Below, one piece after another: positions 32,171 to 42,175 of a stretch of 64,000 bases of DNA. A model generated the notes under the pieces. The model was not told where the DNA came from, searched no databases, and was given only the letters and a program-made list of their open reading frames with translations. The position numbers were made by a program, and so were the translations under genes. The stretch comes from Paenibacillus_I sp035510375 (GTDB taxonomy: Bacteria > Bacillota > Bacilli > Paenibacillales > Paenibacillaceae): assembly GCF_035510375.1 (NCBI RefSeq), contig NZ_DATKHG010000035.1; one strand, written 5' to 3'. Positions within the stretch are counted from its first letter, which is position 1; the number at the start of each line of letters is the position of its first letter.

Positions 32171-33955
32171 CAGCTAAAAACGTTTGCCGCTTCAGGACGG
32201 GCGTTGCTTCGGAAACATATCGGATCGCACAGGCAAAGCGGCCACGGGGATCCTCGCTTCTACGAATGGATAAAAACCGGCAAAAACCGGCTGGCCGCCC
32301 ACGTGGTGGATCATATTTCGGAAGGCATTGTGGTTACCGACAGCAAGCAGGCCGTTCAATATATCAATAAAGCGTTCACGCAAATAACGGGCTACACGGA
32401 GCAGGATATTGTGGGACGTACGCCGAGGCTGCTGAGCTCAGGCAAACACCCGCCGGAATTTTACCGCGGCATGTGGTCCGATATCGCGGGTACCGGCAAA
32501 TGGGCAGGCGACATTTGGAACAGAAGAAAAAACGGGGAAACTTTTCTGGAATCGATATCGATTACGACGGTGAGAGACAGATCCGGCAGCGCGCTCAACT
32601 ACATCGGGGTATTTAAGGACGTTACCGTGCAGAGAAAGCTGGAAGAGCAAATACGGTTTCAAGCGTACCATGACAGCGTTACCCGATTGCCGAATCGAAA
32701 TCTGCTTGAAGAACGAATGGCGGCGTCCATCGCAAGCGTTGCCGATGGAGATCGTTTTATGGCCGTTCTGTTTCTGGATCTTGACCGGTTCAAGCGGATC
32801 AACGATACGCTGGGACATGCGGCGGGGGACCGGCTGCTGAAAACAATCGCGGATCGGCTTACGGGCTGCCTTGTGGGGGAAGCCACGATTGCCAGATTCG
32901 GCGGGGATGAATTCGTCGTCGTCGTTCCGAATTTGCCGCATACGGATGACAGCTCGGCGATCGCGCAGAAAATCATTCTTTTGCTTACGTCGCCTTTTTA
33001 TATCGATCAGCATGAGCTGTATGTTACGGTCAGCATCGGGATCAGCCATTATCCGATTGACGCGGCTGAGCCCTATATGCTCATCAAATATGCGGATCAA
33101 GCGATGTACAAGGCGAAGGAGCTCGGACGAAACAACTTTCAATTATATGCATCCGGCGAGCATCCGCCGTTATTGCAGCCGCTCTCCTTGGAACTAAGCT
33201 TGAGACGGGCCATACTGAACGAAGGATTGACGATCCATAACCAGCCTCAAATAAACGCGGCCACGGGCGAGATCGTCGGGGTGGAAGCTTTGGTGCGCTG
33301 GCAGCACCCCGAATGGGGATTCATTGCGCCCGTTCACTTCATTCCGCTTGCCGAGGAAATCGGATTAATCACGCTGTTGGACCAATGGGTGCTCAGACAA
33401 GCTTGCATCCAGGCCGCAGCCTGGCAGCAGCAAGGATATGCCCCGATACGCATTTCGGTCAATTTGTCCATGCTCCAATTCCGTCAACCCAATCTCGGTT
33501 CATTCATAGCCGAAACCTTATCCCAAACCGGTCTCGCGCCCGAATACCTGGAGATTGAGCTGACCGAGAGCATCGTGATGAGCAATCCGGAAATGACGAT
33601 GAGGACTTTGCATCAGCTGAAGGAAATGGGCATCCGCATCTCGCTGGACGACTTCGGTGTAGGGTACTCCTCCTTGAATTACCTGAAAAAGCTGCCGATC
33701 GACACCATTAAGATCGATCAATCGTTCGTCAGGGATATTCCTCAGGACCCGGACGACCGGGCAATCGTTCAAACGATCATCCATTTGAGCCATAACTTAA
33801 GCCTTTCCGTCATCGCCGAAGGGGTGGAGAATGACGAACAGCTTCATTTTTTGAAGCTTCACGAATGCGAGGAAATACAGGGATACTTGTTCAGCAGGCC
33901 GCTGCCGACAGAAGAGATGACCCGGCTGCTGACAGCGGCGCCGCACCTGTCATAA
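32150..33955 (+). CDS. PAS-GGDEF-EAL cyclic-di-GMP signalling protein
   Basis: A 601-residue soluble protein. Domains in order: PAS (about 48-160, EGIVVTDSKQAVQYINKAF), GGDEF (172-335) with RFGGDEF intact at 249-255, and EAL (345-595) with VEALVRW (EAL at 379-381), ELTES, DDFGVGYSSL and EGVE motifs. Both catalytic sites look intact, so it may make and degrade c-di-GMP; no RxxD inhibitory site is seen before GGDEF. The start lies inside the truncated response-regulator frame on the other strand. c-di-GMP commonly controls exopolysaccharide and motility, and both types of gene are close by. Confidence 0.93.
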   Translation: MFSRIVHQLKTFAASGRALLRKHIGSHRQSGHGDPRFYEWIKTGKNRLAAHVVDHISEGIVVTDSKQAVQYINKAFTQITGYTEQDIVGRTPRLLSSGKHPPEFYRGMWSDIAGTGKWAGDIWNRRKNGETFLESISITTVRDRSGSALNYIGVFKDVTVQRKLEEQIRFQAYHDSVTRLPNRNLLEERMAASIASVADGDRFMAVLFLDLDRFKRINDTLGHAAGDRLLKTIADRLTGCLVGEATIARFGGDEFVVVVPNLPHTDDSSAIAQKIILLLTSPFYIDQHELYVTVSIGISHYPIDAAEPYMLIKYADQAMYKAKELGRNNFQLYASGEHPPLLQPLSLELSLRRAILNEGLTIHNQPQINAATGEIVGVEALVRWQHPEWGFIAPVHFIPLAEEIGLITLLDQWVLRQACIQAAAWQQQGYAPIRISVNLSMLQFRQPNLGSFIAETLSQTGLAPEYLEIELTESIVMSNPEMTMRTLHQLKEMGIRISLDDFGVGYSSLNYLKKLPIDTIKIDQSFVRDIPQDPDDRAIVQTIIHLSHNLSLSVIAEGVENDEQLHFLKLHECEEIQGYLFSRPLPTEEMTRLLTAAPHLS

Positions 33956-34037
33956 CGGCTCCTCTTCGCTCATAGGATCAGCATGAAACGGTTTTGGAGC
34001 TGTCATCCTCAAGCGAAACGAGAAGGAGGAACGCGCG

Positions 34038-35492
34038 GTGAATGCAGACGAGATAAAGCAATTGGAACGGTCGATCGACGAGATCACCGAAATCGCCAAA
34101 GGGTTCGGGCTCGATTTCTACCCGATGCGCTACGAGATTTGCCCTGCGGATATCATTTACACGTTCGGCGCTTACGGCATGCCGACACGGTTCAGCCATT
34201 GGAGCTTCGGCAAAACGTTCCACCGGATGAAAATGCAGTACGATTTCGGGCTCAGCAAAATATACGAGCTGGTTATCAACTCGAATCCCTGCTACGCCTT
34301 TCTGCTTGACGGCAACTCGCTGATCCAGAACAAGCTCATTGTGGCCCACGTCCTTGCCCACTGCGACTTTTTCAAAAACAACGCCCGCTTCCGCGCCTCC
34401 AACCGCAACATGGTGGAGAGCATGTCCGCCACCGCCGAGCGGGTCGCCGGCTACGAGATCGAGCACGGAGCGGAAGCGGTGGAATCGTTCATCGACGCGG
34501 TGCTCGCGATCCAGGAGCATGTCGATTCGACGATCGTGAAGCCGTACCAGCTCGACAAGAGCCGCTACATCGACATGCGGCGCAAGCAGGATAAGGAACG
34601 GGCCGCGGCGCCCGAGGTCCGCGCTCCATACGCCGATCTGTGGTCGCTGGATGCGGCGGATGCGGACGCGGATGCCGAGGGCGGGAAGAAGGAGGGCGAG
34701 CAGGGCAAGGCTTTTCCGCCGCAGCCGGAAAAGGATATCGTCTGGTTCATTGAGGAATATTCGACGGCCCTCGAGGATTGGCAGCGCGACATCATGTCCA
34801 TGCTGCGCGACGAGATGCTGTACTTCTGGCCGCAGATCGAGACGAAAATCATGAACGAGGGCTGGGCCTCGTACTGGCACCAGCGCATCATCCGCGAGCT
34901 GGATTTGACGAGCGAGGAGACGATCGAGTTCGCGAAGCTGAATTCCGCGGTCGTGCAGCCGTCCCGCCACAGCTTGAACCCGTACTATTTGGGGCTGAAA
35001 ATATTCGAGGACATCGAGAAGCGCTGGGATGAACCGACCGAGGAGGAGCGACGTCGTTTCGGGCGGGAGCCGGGCAGGGGCCGGGAGAAAATATTCGAGG
35101 TCCGCGAGTTCGACTCCGACATCTCCTTCCTCCGCAATTACCTCACGAAGAAGCTCGTTGCCGACCTGGATCTGTATGTGTTCGAGAAAAAAGGGCCGGA
35201 GTGGAAAATTACCGACAAGTCCTGGGAAAACATCCGCGACCAGCTGGTCGTCTCCCGCGTCAACGGGGGCTTCCCCTGCATCGAGGTGACGGACGGCGAT
35301 CACAACCGAAGCGGCGAGCTGTATCTCACCCACCGGTACGAGGGGGTCGAGCTCGACCTGAAATACGTGGAGCGGACGATGCCGTACGTCGTGCGGCTTT
35401 GGGGGAAGAACGTCCACCTGCAGACGGTCGTCGAGGATAAGCCGATCGTGTTCAGCTGCGACGGCAAGAAGATCAGCCGCAAATTCATCTGA
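34038..35492 (+). CDS. spoVR: SpoVR family protein
   Basis: A 484-residue member of the SpoVR family, needed for normal spore cortex formation in Bacillus. Conserved family blocks are visible: FYPMRYEICPADIIYTFGAYGMP, RFSHWSFGK, IYELVINSNP, VLAHCDFFKNN, and ILDWQ-like FIEEYSTALEDWQRDI with MNEGWASYWH. The start is the GTG at 34038 behind AAGGAGG (34023-34029). An acidic linker (DAADADADAEGGKKEG) is probably a strain-specific insertion. It supports a spore-forming host. It is transcribed alone or with the small downstream gene. Confidence 0.95.
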   Translation: MNADEIKQLERSIDEITEIAKGFGLDFYPMRYEICPADIIYTFGAYGMPTRFSHWSFGKTFHRMKMQYDFGLSKIYELVINSNPCYAFLLDGNSLIQNKLIVAHVLAHCDFFKNNARFRASNRNMVESMSATAERVAGYEIEHGAEAVESFIDAVLAIQEHVDSTIVKPYQLDKSRYIDMRRKQDKERAAAPEVRAPYADLWSLDAADADADAEGGKKEGEQGKAFPPQPEKDIVWFIEEYSTALEDWQRDIMSMLRDEMLYFWPQIETKIMNEGWASYWHQRIIRELDLTSEETIEFAKLNSAVVQPSRHSLNPYYLGLKIFEDIEKRWDEPTEEERRRFGREPGRGREKIFEVREFDSDISFLRNYLTKKLVADLDLYVFEKKGPEWKITDKSWENIRDQLVVSRVNGGFPCIEVTDGDHNRSGELYLTHRYEGVELDLKYVERTMPYVVRLWGKNVHLQTVVEDKPIVFSCDGKKISRKFI

Positions 35493-35604
35493 GGAACGCC
35501 TTTGTTTCACCCTCATCCGTTGCGGGTATTCAGAAGTAGGCTACTGCTTTCCAATGCCCAACAATCCAGGGGGCCCGTCGCCCCCGACAATGAGGTGATG
35601 AACG

Positions 35605-35955
35605 ATGGAAACGCTCTTGGTGCTTGCGGGTGTGGCCGTGATAATCGCTCTAGCCGTCGGGATCAGCAAAAGCAGGTGGAAGACGATCGCCACGGCCAAG
35701 GGAGGCCAGGCGGAGGAACTGGAAATGAAGAATGCCTATCTCAAGTCTCAGCATGTCCGCAGCCGCGTCAAATCGGACGGCGCGGCAGCCGCTCCGGCTG
35801 CAGGCTTTGCGGCCGGCACGATAGCCGACAACCGCGGCGCGGACTCTATGTTATTCAGGCTGGAGGTCAGCTCAAAAGATCTGGAGAAAGCGGAGAGCTT
35901 GCTCGACCAGTTCGAAAGGGAACGCAGGGCCGACGAGGAGCATCTGCATATTTAG
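35605..35955 (+). CDS. Small membrane protein with DUF2007-like domain
   Basis: A 116-residue protein with one N-terminal transmembrane helix (residues 3-20) and a cytosolic domain. The pattern NAYLKSQHVRSRVKSDG, then MLFRLEVSSKDLEKAESLLDQF, resembles the DUF2007/putative signal-transducing domain fold, but the match is by eye. An Ala/Gly-rich linker separates the two halves. The ATG at 35605 follows GAGGTGAT. An intrinsic terminator follows 50 bases downstream. Confidence 0.6.
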   Translation: METLLVLAGVAVIIALAVGISKSRWKTIATAKGGQAEELEMKNAYLKSQHVRSRVKSDGAAAAPAAGFAAGTIADNRGADSMLFRLEVSSKDLEKAESLLDQFERERRADEEHLHI

Positions 35956-36003
35956 CGGACGGTTCGGGCGTCGTGCCGAATGTTGCATATCAAGTAAAAA
36001 GGA

Positions 36004-36047
36004 GACGCCGTACGGGCTTCACAAGGCCCCTGCGGCGTCTTTTTTTT
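36004..36047 (+). terminator. Rho-independent terminator
   Basis: GACGCCG (36004-36010) pairs with CGGCGTC (36033-36039), with an inner GGGC/GCCC stem, and eight T follow (36040-36047). It ends the plus-strand unit containing spoVR and the small membrane protein gene. The 245 bases after it, up to the MATE gene, show no gene. Confidence 0.92.
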
Positions 36048-36292
36048 GCGTATGGCGAGTTCCATTGGCAGGACGCCCTGTGCTTGAATCGCTTAGGGAG
36101 CGAATTTTGCTCTCTCACAGTCCTTGTTCGACAAAGTTTATGCTGAGGGAGCATTTTTCGCGGCCTCAGAGCCATATTTTTATCCGAGTCATGCTGAGAG
36201 CGGACTTTACCCGGTGTCGCGTTACTGCCCGCTTGATGCTCTGACGAGCGCGGCGGCGGGCTGCGGAGCACTTTTCCAGTCCCTTTGCCCCG

Positions 36293-37633
36293 TCAATGCG
36301 CCTCCTTCACGCGGACAGCCGTCCAATCGGTCCTGTAAAATCTCACCGTAACCGCCAGCCCGAACACGGTCAAAAAGGTGTACAGCGACAGCCACGCTCC
36401 CAGGCTGCCCATATCGAACACATATATGAATAAGTAGGCAAGCGGCACGAACAGCCCCCAGCTGACGGCGAACGACACGCGAAGCAGGAACGTCGTGTCT
36501 CCGATTCCCCGCAAGCCGCCGGCATAGAAGTTAAGCAGGCCGTCGAAAATCTGCAAATAAGCCGACACCTGGATCAGGAACGCGGCCGTCTCATAGACTG
36601 CCGGATCGCGAGGCGCGTACAAGCGGGCGATCGGCTCGGCGAAGAACAGCTCGACCGTACCGAGCGCAATCAGAAAAATCGTGCCTAGTATCGCCGTATC
36701 GGTGCCTGCCCGCCGGCCGGCGTAAGGATTGCCCGAACCGACATACTGGCCGACCAGAATCGTGGCCGTCGCCCCGAAGGCGAAAGCGGGCATAAAGCCG
36801 AACGACATGACGTTGAGCGCCACCTCGTTCGCGGCGAGCGCCTCATCGCCGAGACTCGCCACGAACACGGTGAAAATATACATCGACAGGCTGAGCGAAA
36901 ACTCCTGCACGCCCAGCTTGCCGCTTTCCTGGGCCAGCAGCTTCAGCTCCGGGCCGTTCACCGCGACCGGACGGCGGGTCTCGAACCGCCGGTTCAGAAT
37001 AAAATAAAAAACGAACGCGCACACCAGCACCTGCAGCGCCTCTCCGGCCAACACGGCCAGGCCCGCTCCAAATAAGCCCAGCTCCGGGAACCCCAACTTG
37101 CCGAACGTAAGCGCATACGTAAGAAAAATCATCGTGCCGCTGCCGATGAGCGAGATGTACATCGACATCCGGGTTGCCCCGATCCCGCGCAGAAAGCCAT
37201 GGAACGCAAAAGCGACGATCCCGAAGGACATGGCGTAGAACCGCAGCCGCAAATAATCGCTGCCCGCCTCGACTCCCGCGGCGGACACCCCGGTCAAACG
37301 TAATATATCGGTCGCAAACAGCCAACCTACCGAAGCCGTCACGACGGCGAAAAACAAGCATAGATAGAAAGCGAGATACGTGCGCTCAATGCCCTTCTTC
37401 ATGTCGCCCGCACCGTAGTTCTGGGCCACCAGATAGTTGACCGTATGACCGATGCCGGAGAAAATCGCGAACGCGTTGTACATAATGATGTTGCTGACGC
37501 CGACGACCGCAATGATCGTCATGCCGAGTCCGCCCACCATGATCAGGCTGACGGTGCCGGTAACGGTCATCGTGGCGAAAGAGACGAGAGACGGAACGGC
37601 GAGGAGCATAATTTTTTTCCAGTTGTTGAACAC
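36293..37633 (-). CDS. MATE family efflux transporter
   Basis: A 446-residue protein with twelve transmembrane helices in two similar halves. The N-terminus (LLAVPSLVSFATMTVTGTVSLIMVG) and the second-half NEVALNVMSFGFMPAFAFGATATILVGQYVGSGNP are typical of the NorM/DinF-type MATE exporters, which use Na+ or H+ to expel cationic compounds. The gene stands alone on the minus strand; the intergenic stretch 37634-37850 carries the promoters of this gene and of the divergent DUF2269-like gene. Confidence 0.92.
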   Translation of the reverse strand: MFNNWKKIMLLAVPSLVSFATMTVTGTVSLIMVGGLGMTIIAVVGVSNIIMYNAFAIFSGIGHTVNYLVAQNYGAGDMKKGIERTYLAFYLCLFFAVVTASVGWLFATDILRLTGVSAAGVEAGSDYLRLRFYAMSFGIVAFAFHGFLRGIGATRMSMYISLIGSGTMIFLTYALTFGKLGFPELGLFGAGLAVLAGEALQVLVCAFVFYFILNRRFETRRPVAVNGPELKLLAQESGKLGVQEFSLSLSMYIFTVFVASLGDEALAANEVALNVMSFGFMPAFAFGATATILVGQYVGSGNPYAGRRAGTDTAILGTIFLIALGTVELFFAEPIARLYAPRDPAVYETAAFLIQVSAYLQIFDGLLNFYAGGLRGIGDTTFLLRVSFAVSWGLFVPLAYLFIYVFDMGSLGAWLSLYTFLTVFGLAVTVRFYRTDWTAVRVKEAH

Positions 37634-37850
37634 GGTTGCATGGCCTTCTCTCTCTATTTAGTCCTTTACATTGTGTGTGAGAGATGAAATAAAGTCAATA
37701 GCCTGGAAGCCTTTGCGAGCGCAGCCGCGTTTAAGTCCATAGAAAAACGACGAAAAATAGTGATTTTCGACAAAATAAAGGATAGGCACGGGAACATTTT
37801 CCTATTATAATCTTTCTGAATTCGGTTACATCATTTGAAGGAGGGTATAT

Positions 37851-38315
37851 TTGACTATGAAATGGCTTGTTTTGATTCATATTCTAACGGCGATCATCGG
37901 GGTGGGACCCACGTTCTTCGGCCATGTTCTGGTGCGGAAAAACCAGTCCGTCGGAGACCTGAAGCAATCCCTTAAGCTCAGCAAGATGCTTGAGTTTTTC
38001 CCGAAAATCGGCGGCTCGATCGCGGTGCTGACCGGCCTGCTGCTGGTCATTCTGTATGATTACACCTTCAGCGCCTTCTGGATTTATGCCTCGCTCATCC
38101 TCTATGTCCTGATCCAGGTCGTCGTCATCGGAATCGTTGCGCCGCAGACGAAAAAGCTTAACGCCTGGAGCAGCCAAACCTCCCTGTCCGACAGCGAAGC
38201 TCTTCCGGCCGAAACGGCGTCGATCCTGAAGAAGAGCGAAACGTTCTATACGGTCGCCTCCGCGATGGGTGTGCTGCTGTTCGCGCTGATGATTCTGAAA
38301 CCGGTTCTGGGCTGA
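37851..38315 (+). CDS. DUF2269-like membrane protein
   Basis: A 154-residue integral membrane protein with four predicted helices. The N-terminus MKWLVLIHILTAIIGVGPTFFGHV matches the DUF2269-type pattern of small predicted integral membrane proteins. The start is probably the TTG at 37851, seven bases after AAGGAGG; an ATG at 37857 is the alternative. A terminator follows the stop by ten bases. The function is unknown. Confidence 0.8.
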   Translation: MTMKWLVLIHILTAIIGVGPTFFGHVLVRKNQSVGDLKQSLKLSKMLEFFPKIGGSIAVLTGLLLVILYDYTFSAFWIYASLILYVLIQVVVIGIVAPQTKKLNAWSSQTSLSDSEALPAETASILKKSETFYTVASAMGVLLFALMILKPVLG

Positions 38316-38324
38316 CGCAACACG

Positions 38325-38364
38325 AAGCGTCTTGCCGCGGCTCGCCGCCGCGCAAGACGCTTTA
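38325..38364 (+). terminator. Rho-independent terminator
   Basis: AAGCGTCTTG (38325-38334) pairs with CAAGACGCTT (38353-38362) around a GC-rich loop, followed by TTATT. It lies between the plus-strand DUF2269-like gene and the end of the convergent small gene at 38372, and could serve both. Confidence 0.8.
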
Positions 38365-38371
38365 TTGGCCG

Positions 38372-38623
38372 TTATCGACGTTTCACTGCTACGACGCGGA
38401 GTCGCCGGTAATCGACCGTCCAGCGCCCGTCGCGGCACAACCGGGGCGCCAAGGACGACTCTGCGGCTTCCCTGATATCGTACTCCTCTTCGGGCGACAA
38501 CACGCTGAAAATACCTCCCGCAAATTGATCGAGCCAGATTTGCATCCCCTGCTCTCCGCCTTCGGACACGAACCGCATAAAGGCGTCGTAATTTTCCGCT
38601 TGCCATAACTGTCCCATCGCCAT
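38372..38623 (-). CDS. Hypothetical protein (83 aa)
   Basis: A short acidic protein starting at the ATG 38623, eight bases after GGAGA. The translation (GQLWQAENYDAFMRFVSEGG, then SPEEEYDIREAAES and a basic tail RRLRVVAVKRR) has normal protein composition, with a predicted helix-rich N-terminus and a beta-like C-terminus. There is no signal peptide or membrane segment. The tail resembles the last strand of a Rossmann-type methyltransferase, but too little is present to assign it. Confidence 0.55.
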   Translation of the reverse strand: MAMGQLWQAENYDAFMRFVSEGGEQGMQIWLDQFAGGIFSVLSPEEEYDIREAAESSLAPRLCRDGRWTVDYRRLRVVAVKRR

Positions 38624-38800
38624 CACTCCATTCTCCTAATGTTACTGTAATCTGCTGCCTCAGTTGTAACATGGAGTCGGGCGATTGCAGAAATATATAA
38701 ATATTATATTTTATATAGGAATAACCTATAACGATTGACTGTCAGCTTCCGCCTTTGCCTTTTCTCCATTTAACGCAAGTGTGCGCTAACGCTCGCTCAC

Positions 38801-38834
38801 AAAAAAATAGCGGAAGCCGCTTCCGCTATTTTTT
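38801..38834. terminator. Bidirectional rho-independent terminator
   Basis: TAGCGGAAG (38808-38816) pairs with CTTCCGCTA (38820-38828) around a three-base loop, with seven A on one side and six T on the other. It can end transcripts on both strands and lies 27 bases past the stop of the ROK gene, the last gene of the long minus-strand sugar operon. Confidence 0.92.
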
Positions 38835-38860
38835 GCATAACCCTGGATTTCATTGATCAT

Positions 38861-40075
38861 TCAACGGCTTAAAGTCAAATACGTCTCCGGCTTGTTGTCC
38901 GTGCTGCCCAGAATGAGCTGGTCGACCGTCATGAAGGCGCAGCCGATCAGGCCCGACATTTTGCCCAGAATCGATTTGTTGATTTGCAGATTCCGGGTCG
39001 CGAGCGGCAGCGACCGCCGGTAAATGCCCTGCCGGACGGAAGCCAGAAAGACATCGCCGAATTCCGCCACGCCTCCGCCGATCACCACCAAGGACGGATT
39101 GGAGAAATTGACGAGCGATGCGATAACACGCCCGACCCATTCGCCGCTCTCCCGGATAAGCTCCGTGCACAGCGGGTCAAGCTGCTCGATGCCCGCCCGG
39201 ATATCCTGAAGGCTCAGCTCGCCTTTCTCCTGCAAAGCCGCCTGCAGGAACCGGCTCCGGCCGGAAACGGCAAGCTCCATCGCCTTACCGGCAATCGCTT
39301 TGCCGCCGGCCATCGCCTCAAGGCAGCCGGTGTTGCCGCACCAGCAGAGCACATCGGCGCCGACATCGAAATGGCCGATATCCCCCGCGCTGCCGCTCGC
39401 CCCGCGATACAGGCTTCCGTCGTAAATGACACCGGCGCCGATGCCGGTGCCGATTTTGACATAGATCATATTATCGACTTCAAAGCTTAACCCTTTCGCA
39501 TGCTCGCCGAGCGCCATCACATTGACGTCGTTATCGACGTAACACGGGCAATCGAAATGCTTCGCCCAAAACTCCCTGATCGGATAACGGTCCCATCCGG
39601 GCATGATCGGCGGCGATACGGGAAGCCCGGAAACGAACTCTACCGGGCTCGGGATCCCGATGCCGATGCCCATAACGGTTTCCTTGCGGATGCCGTGCCT
39701 CGCCAGCAGCCCGGCGACAAGCGCGAGAACCCGGTTTAGCACATTCTCGGGTCCTTCGGAAAGATCGACGGCTGCCCGGTCATGGCAAATGACGCTGCAG
39801 TCGAAATCGCAAAGGGCGGCCCGCGCACTGGACGTGCCGAGCTCGATCGAAACGACGTTGCCGGCATGCCTGTTCAATGTATACAGCCGCGGCTTTCGCC
39901 CTCCGCTGGATTTGCCGACGTTCGCCACCTTGATTAATTTCTCTTTCAATAGCCGCTCTACATGATCGGAAACCGCCGACAACGACAGGCCCGACTTGTC
40001 GGCGAGCGCCGTTTTGGACAACGGACAATCTGCTCTGCGAATAAGCTGCAATAGATGTGCGGTCATGGAGAGCAC
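38861..40075 (-). CDS. ROK family transcriptional regulator (NagC/XylR type)
   Basis: A 404-residue repressor with an N-terminal MarR-like winged helix (residues 5-60, LADKSGLSLSAVSDHVERLL) and a ROK sugar-binding domain with the zinc motif CWCGNTGCLEAM, VDNDVN, GTGIGAGVIYDG and VVIGGGV. It probably senses a sugar and controls the operon in which it is the last gene. The GTG at 40075 is the annotated start; an ATG three codons later is an alternative. The frame continues directly upstream from the chemoreceptor stop without other starts. Confidence 0.92.
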   Translation of the reverse strand: MLSMTAHLLQLIRRADCPLSKTALADKSGLSLSAVSDHVERLLKEKLIKVANVGKSSGGRKPRLYTLNRHAGNVVSIELGTSSARAALCDFDCSVICHDRAAVDLSEGPENVLNRVLALVAGLLARHGIRKETVMGIGIGIPSPVEFVSGLPVSPPIMPGWDRYPIREFWAKHFDCPCYVDNDVNVMALGEHAKGLSFEVDNMIYVKIGTGIGAGVIYDGSLYRGASGSAGDIGHFDVGADVLCWCGNTGCLEAMAGGKAIAGKAMELAVSGRSRFLQAALQEKGELSLQDIRAGIEQLDPLCTELIRESGEWVGRVIASLVNFSNPSLVVIGGGVAEFGDVFLASVRQGIYRRSLPLATRNLQINKSILGKMSGLIGCAFMTVDQLILGSTDNKPETYLTLSR

Positions 40076-40129
40076 GTTGCGTTCACCGCTTTCATGATTT
40101 CTGACAAAATCCGTGGAAGCCGCCGACCG

Positions 40130-42160
40130 CTAGTAGTGAAACCGCGACAACGACGCATTAAGCTCATCGGACAACTGCCTCAGCCGCTCGGAAAGCTCCA
40201 CCAAATGGCTGCTGACGGCCAGCTGCCCGGCGCTTTGCGACGCGACCTCCTCGGATACAGCCGAGGACTGCTGAGACACTGCGCTCACATTGCCTATCGA
40301 TTCCCCGAGCGCCGATTGCGAAGCCTTCAACTGCTGCAGAAGCAGCGTATTGTGCTCCAGCCGCTCGGCCACATCCTCCATGGCGTCGTGCACGCTTTGA
40401 AAAATGTCGTTGGCCCGTTTGACGGCATCTACCTGCCCCGCGTGGATCTGCCGGGTTTGCAAAAAGGACGCGGACGCCTCGTTAATCTCTTCGCGTATGG
40501 TATTCACAATGCCGGCGACAACCTGAATCGACTCCTGCGATTGCGAGGCAAGCATTCGAATTTCATTGGCCAGAACCATAAAGCCTTTGCCGGCCGCTCC
40601 GGCGCGGGCCGCTTCAATGCCGGCGTTCAACGCCAAAATGTTCGTCTTCCGGTTGATTTGCTCCATGACGTCGACGATGCTCTCGATCGAGCCCGTGCTC
40701 GTTCGCAGCCGTTCCATTTTGCCGGCCGTTTCCAGCGCATGGTGCTCAACGGTTCGGGTGTCCGAGGTCAACCGGTTCATATAATCGATGCCTTCCTGGC
40801 TTACCCGACTGACTTCAGCCGCTGAAGAAGCCATTTCTTCGTTGCTGTCGACGACGTTCATAAGCTGCCGAAACGTATCCTGCGTAATCTCGTTGCCGTC
40901 CACCGCTTCCTCGGCAAGCTTATCCGCGCCCAAAGCGATGCTCTCCGTCGCAGCGGCGATTTCCTTTGCGGAAACGGACGTTTTGTGCGAGACATCGGCG
41001 ATTTCCGCTGCCGTCTGGTAAACGCGCTCGGTCAAGCCGTTCGCGTCGCGGACGAGAAACGAAATATTGTCGATCATCCGGTTAAAGCTGTCGCCGAGTT
41101 CCCCGATCTCATCCTTTCTTCGCAGCGGGGACTTCACCGTCAAATTGCCTTTGGCCCCTTCGCCCATCAAATCGCGGATTTGCGTGATCGGGCGTCCGAT
41201 GCGGCGAGCGGCCAACAAGCCGATGAGAATCGCAAGCACGGCCGCGGTAACGGCGCAAATGATCGTGATGCGATAAATATCGCGCGCTTCCGCATACAGG
41301 GCGCGTTCGGGAATAAAGCCCGCCAGCGTCCAACCGGTGATTTCCGACGTCGTATATACAGCCAGCAAGCTGGAGCCGCCGCTGCCGATCGTCGATTGTC
41401 CGGAAGCCGCGGCGGGTTTGAACGCTTCAAGCTGTTCCGGCACACCGCCGTCCGCGCTCGCCGCGATTCCTCCCGACGCATCCCGTATGACGACGCTGCC
41501 GGAGGCCAATTTCACCTGGTTCAGCGTATCCGTCAGAAGCGCGGTGTCCAGCTCGATGAGCAGCACGCCCAACGAGTCGCCGACGGAATGCTTCAATACG
41601 CGGGCGACCCCGAACAGCTCCTTGCCGTCTTCGCCGAGGCCGAGGTAGCCTTTCTCCCTCGGTCCGAGCCACAAAAATCCGCCCTCCAGCGCCGCCGCTT
41701 GCTTGAACCACGGCTGCTCGGCGAAGCCGGGAGGAACATTTTTGTTGGACGTGCCGAGCGAGCCTTCTTCGTTAAGAATATAAAGCCCCGACACATAAGG
41801 ATTGGATAACAGCATGTTGCTGAGCGCAGCCGTCGCCTCCCGGTGGATGGCAACCCGCTGCTCCTGCGGCACATCGAAAAACAGCATGGAGCCCAATTGG
41901 TCCATGAGCTTGGTATTGTTCTGAAGCTGATCGGACATCGTCTGGAAGTCGCTGAAGATGTAGTCCAACTTCTCATTCGCCTGGACGATCGTCTGCAGCG
42001 ACGAGTTCGCCACCTGCGTCGTAATCGTCTGTTTCGAGATACGGTAGGAGACCAGCCCGACGACCAGGACGAAAGCAACGATGCTGATGAAAAACAGCAG
42101 CAGCAGATTGGTTCCAACCGAATGAAGCCTGACAGTTAACGGACGACGCTTATCGGACAT
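40130..42160 (-). CDS. Methyl-accepting chemotaxis protein with dCache sensor
   Basis: A 676-residue transmembrane receptor. TM1 is at about 17-40, then comes an extracellular double-Cache-like ligand domain (about 45-290, containing NPYVSGLYILNEEG and WLGPREKGYLGLGED), TM2 at about 297-320, HAMP to about 370, and a cytoplasmic signalling domain with the tip around EQINRKTNILALNAGIEAARAG. It follows the Gfo/Idh gene by 15 bases in a sugar transport operon, so it may sense the transported sugar or an inducer. The last codon is followed in the same frame by the ROK gene after about 50 bases. Confidence 0.93.
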   Translation of the reverse strand: MSDKRRPLTVRLHSVGTNLLLLFFISIVAFVLVVGLVSYRISKQTITTQVANSSLQTIVQANEKLDYIFSDFQTMSDQLQNNTKLMDQLGSMLFFDVPQEQRVAIHREATAALSNMLLSNPYVSGLYILNEEGSLGTSNKNVPPGFAEQPWFKQAAALEGGFLWLGPREKGYLGLGEDGKELFGVARVLKHSVGDSLGVLLIELDTALLTDTLNQVKLASGSVVIRDASGGIAASADGGVPEQLEAFKPAAASGQSTIGSGGSSLLAVYTTSEITGWTLAGFIPERALYAEARDIYRITIICAVTAAVLAILIGLLAARRIGRPITQIRDLMGEGAKGNLTVKSPLRRKDEIGELGDSFNRMIDNISFLVRDANGLTERVYQTAAEIADVSHKTSVSAKEIAAATESIALGADKLAEEAVDGNEITQDTFRQLMNVVDSNEEMASSAAEVSRVSQEGIDYMNRLTSDTRTVEHHALETAGKMERLRTSTGSIESIVDVMEQINRKTNILALNAGIEAARAGAAGKGFMVLANEIRMLASQSQESIQVVAGIVNTIREEINEASASFLQTRQIHAGQVDAVKRANDIFQSVHDAMEDVAERLEHNTLLLQQLKASQSALGESIGNVSAVSQQSSAVSEEVASQSAGQLAVSSHLVELSERLRQLSDELNASLSRFHY

Positions 42161-42175
42161 ATCGGCACCCTCGTT

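Noticed and set aside
33978..35516. Long minus-strand open frame opposite spoVR
   Set aside because: The plus strand encodes a full SpoVR protein with conserved blocks and a good ribosome binding site.
36048..36292. Possible small gene or RNA between the terminator and the MATE gene
   Set aside because: No ribosome binding site, no protein-like frame and no convincing conserved RNA structure could be seen.
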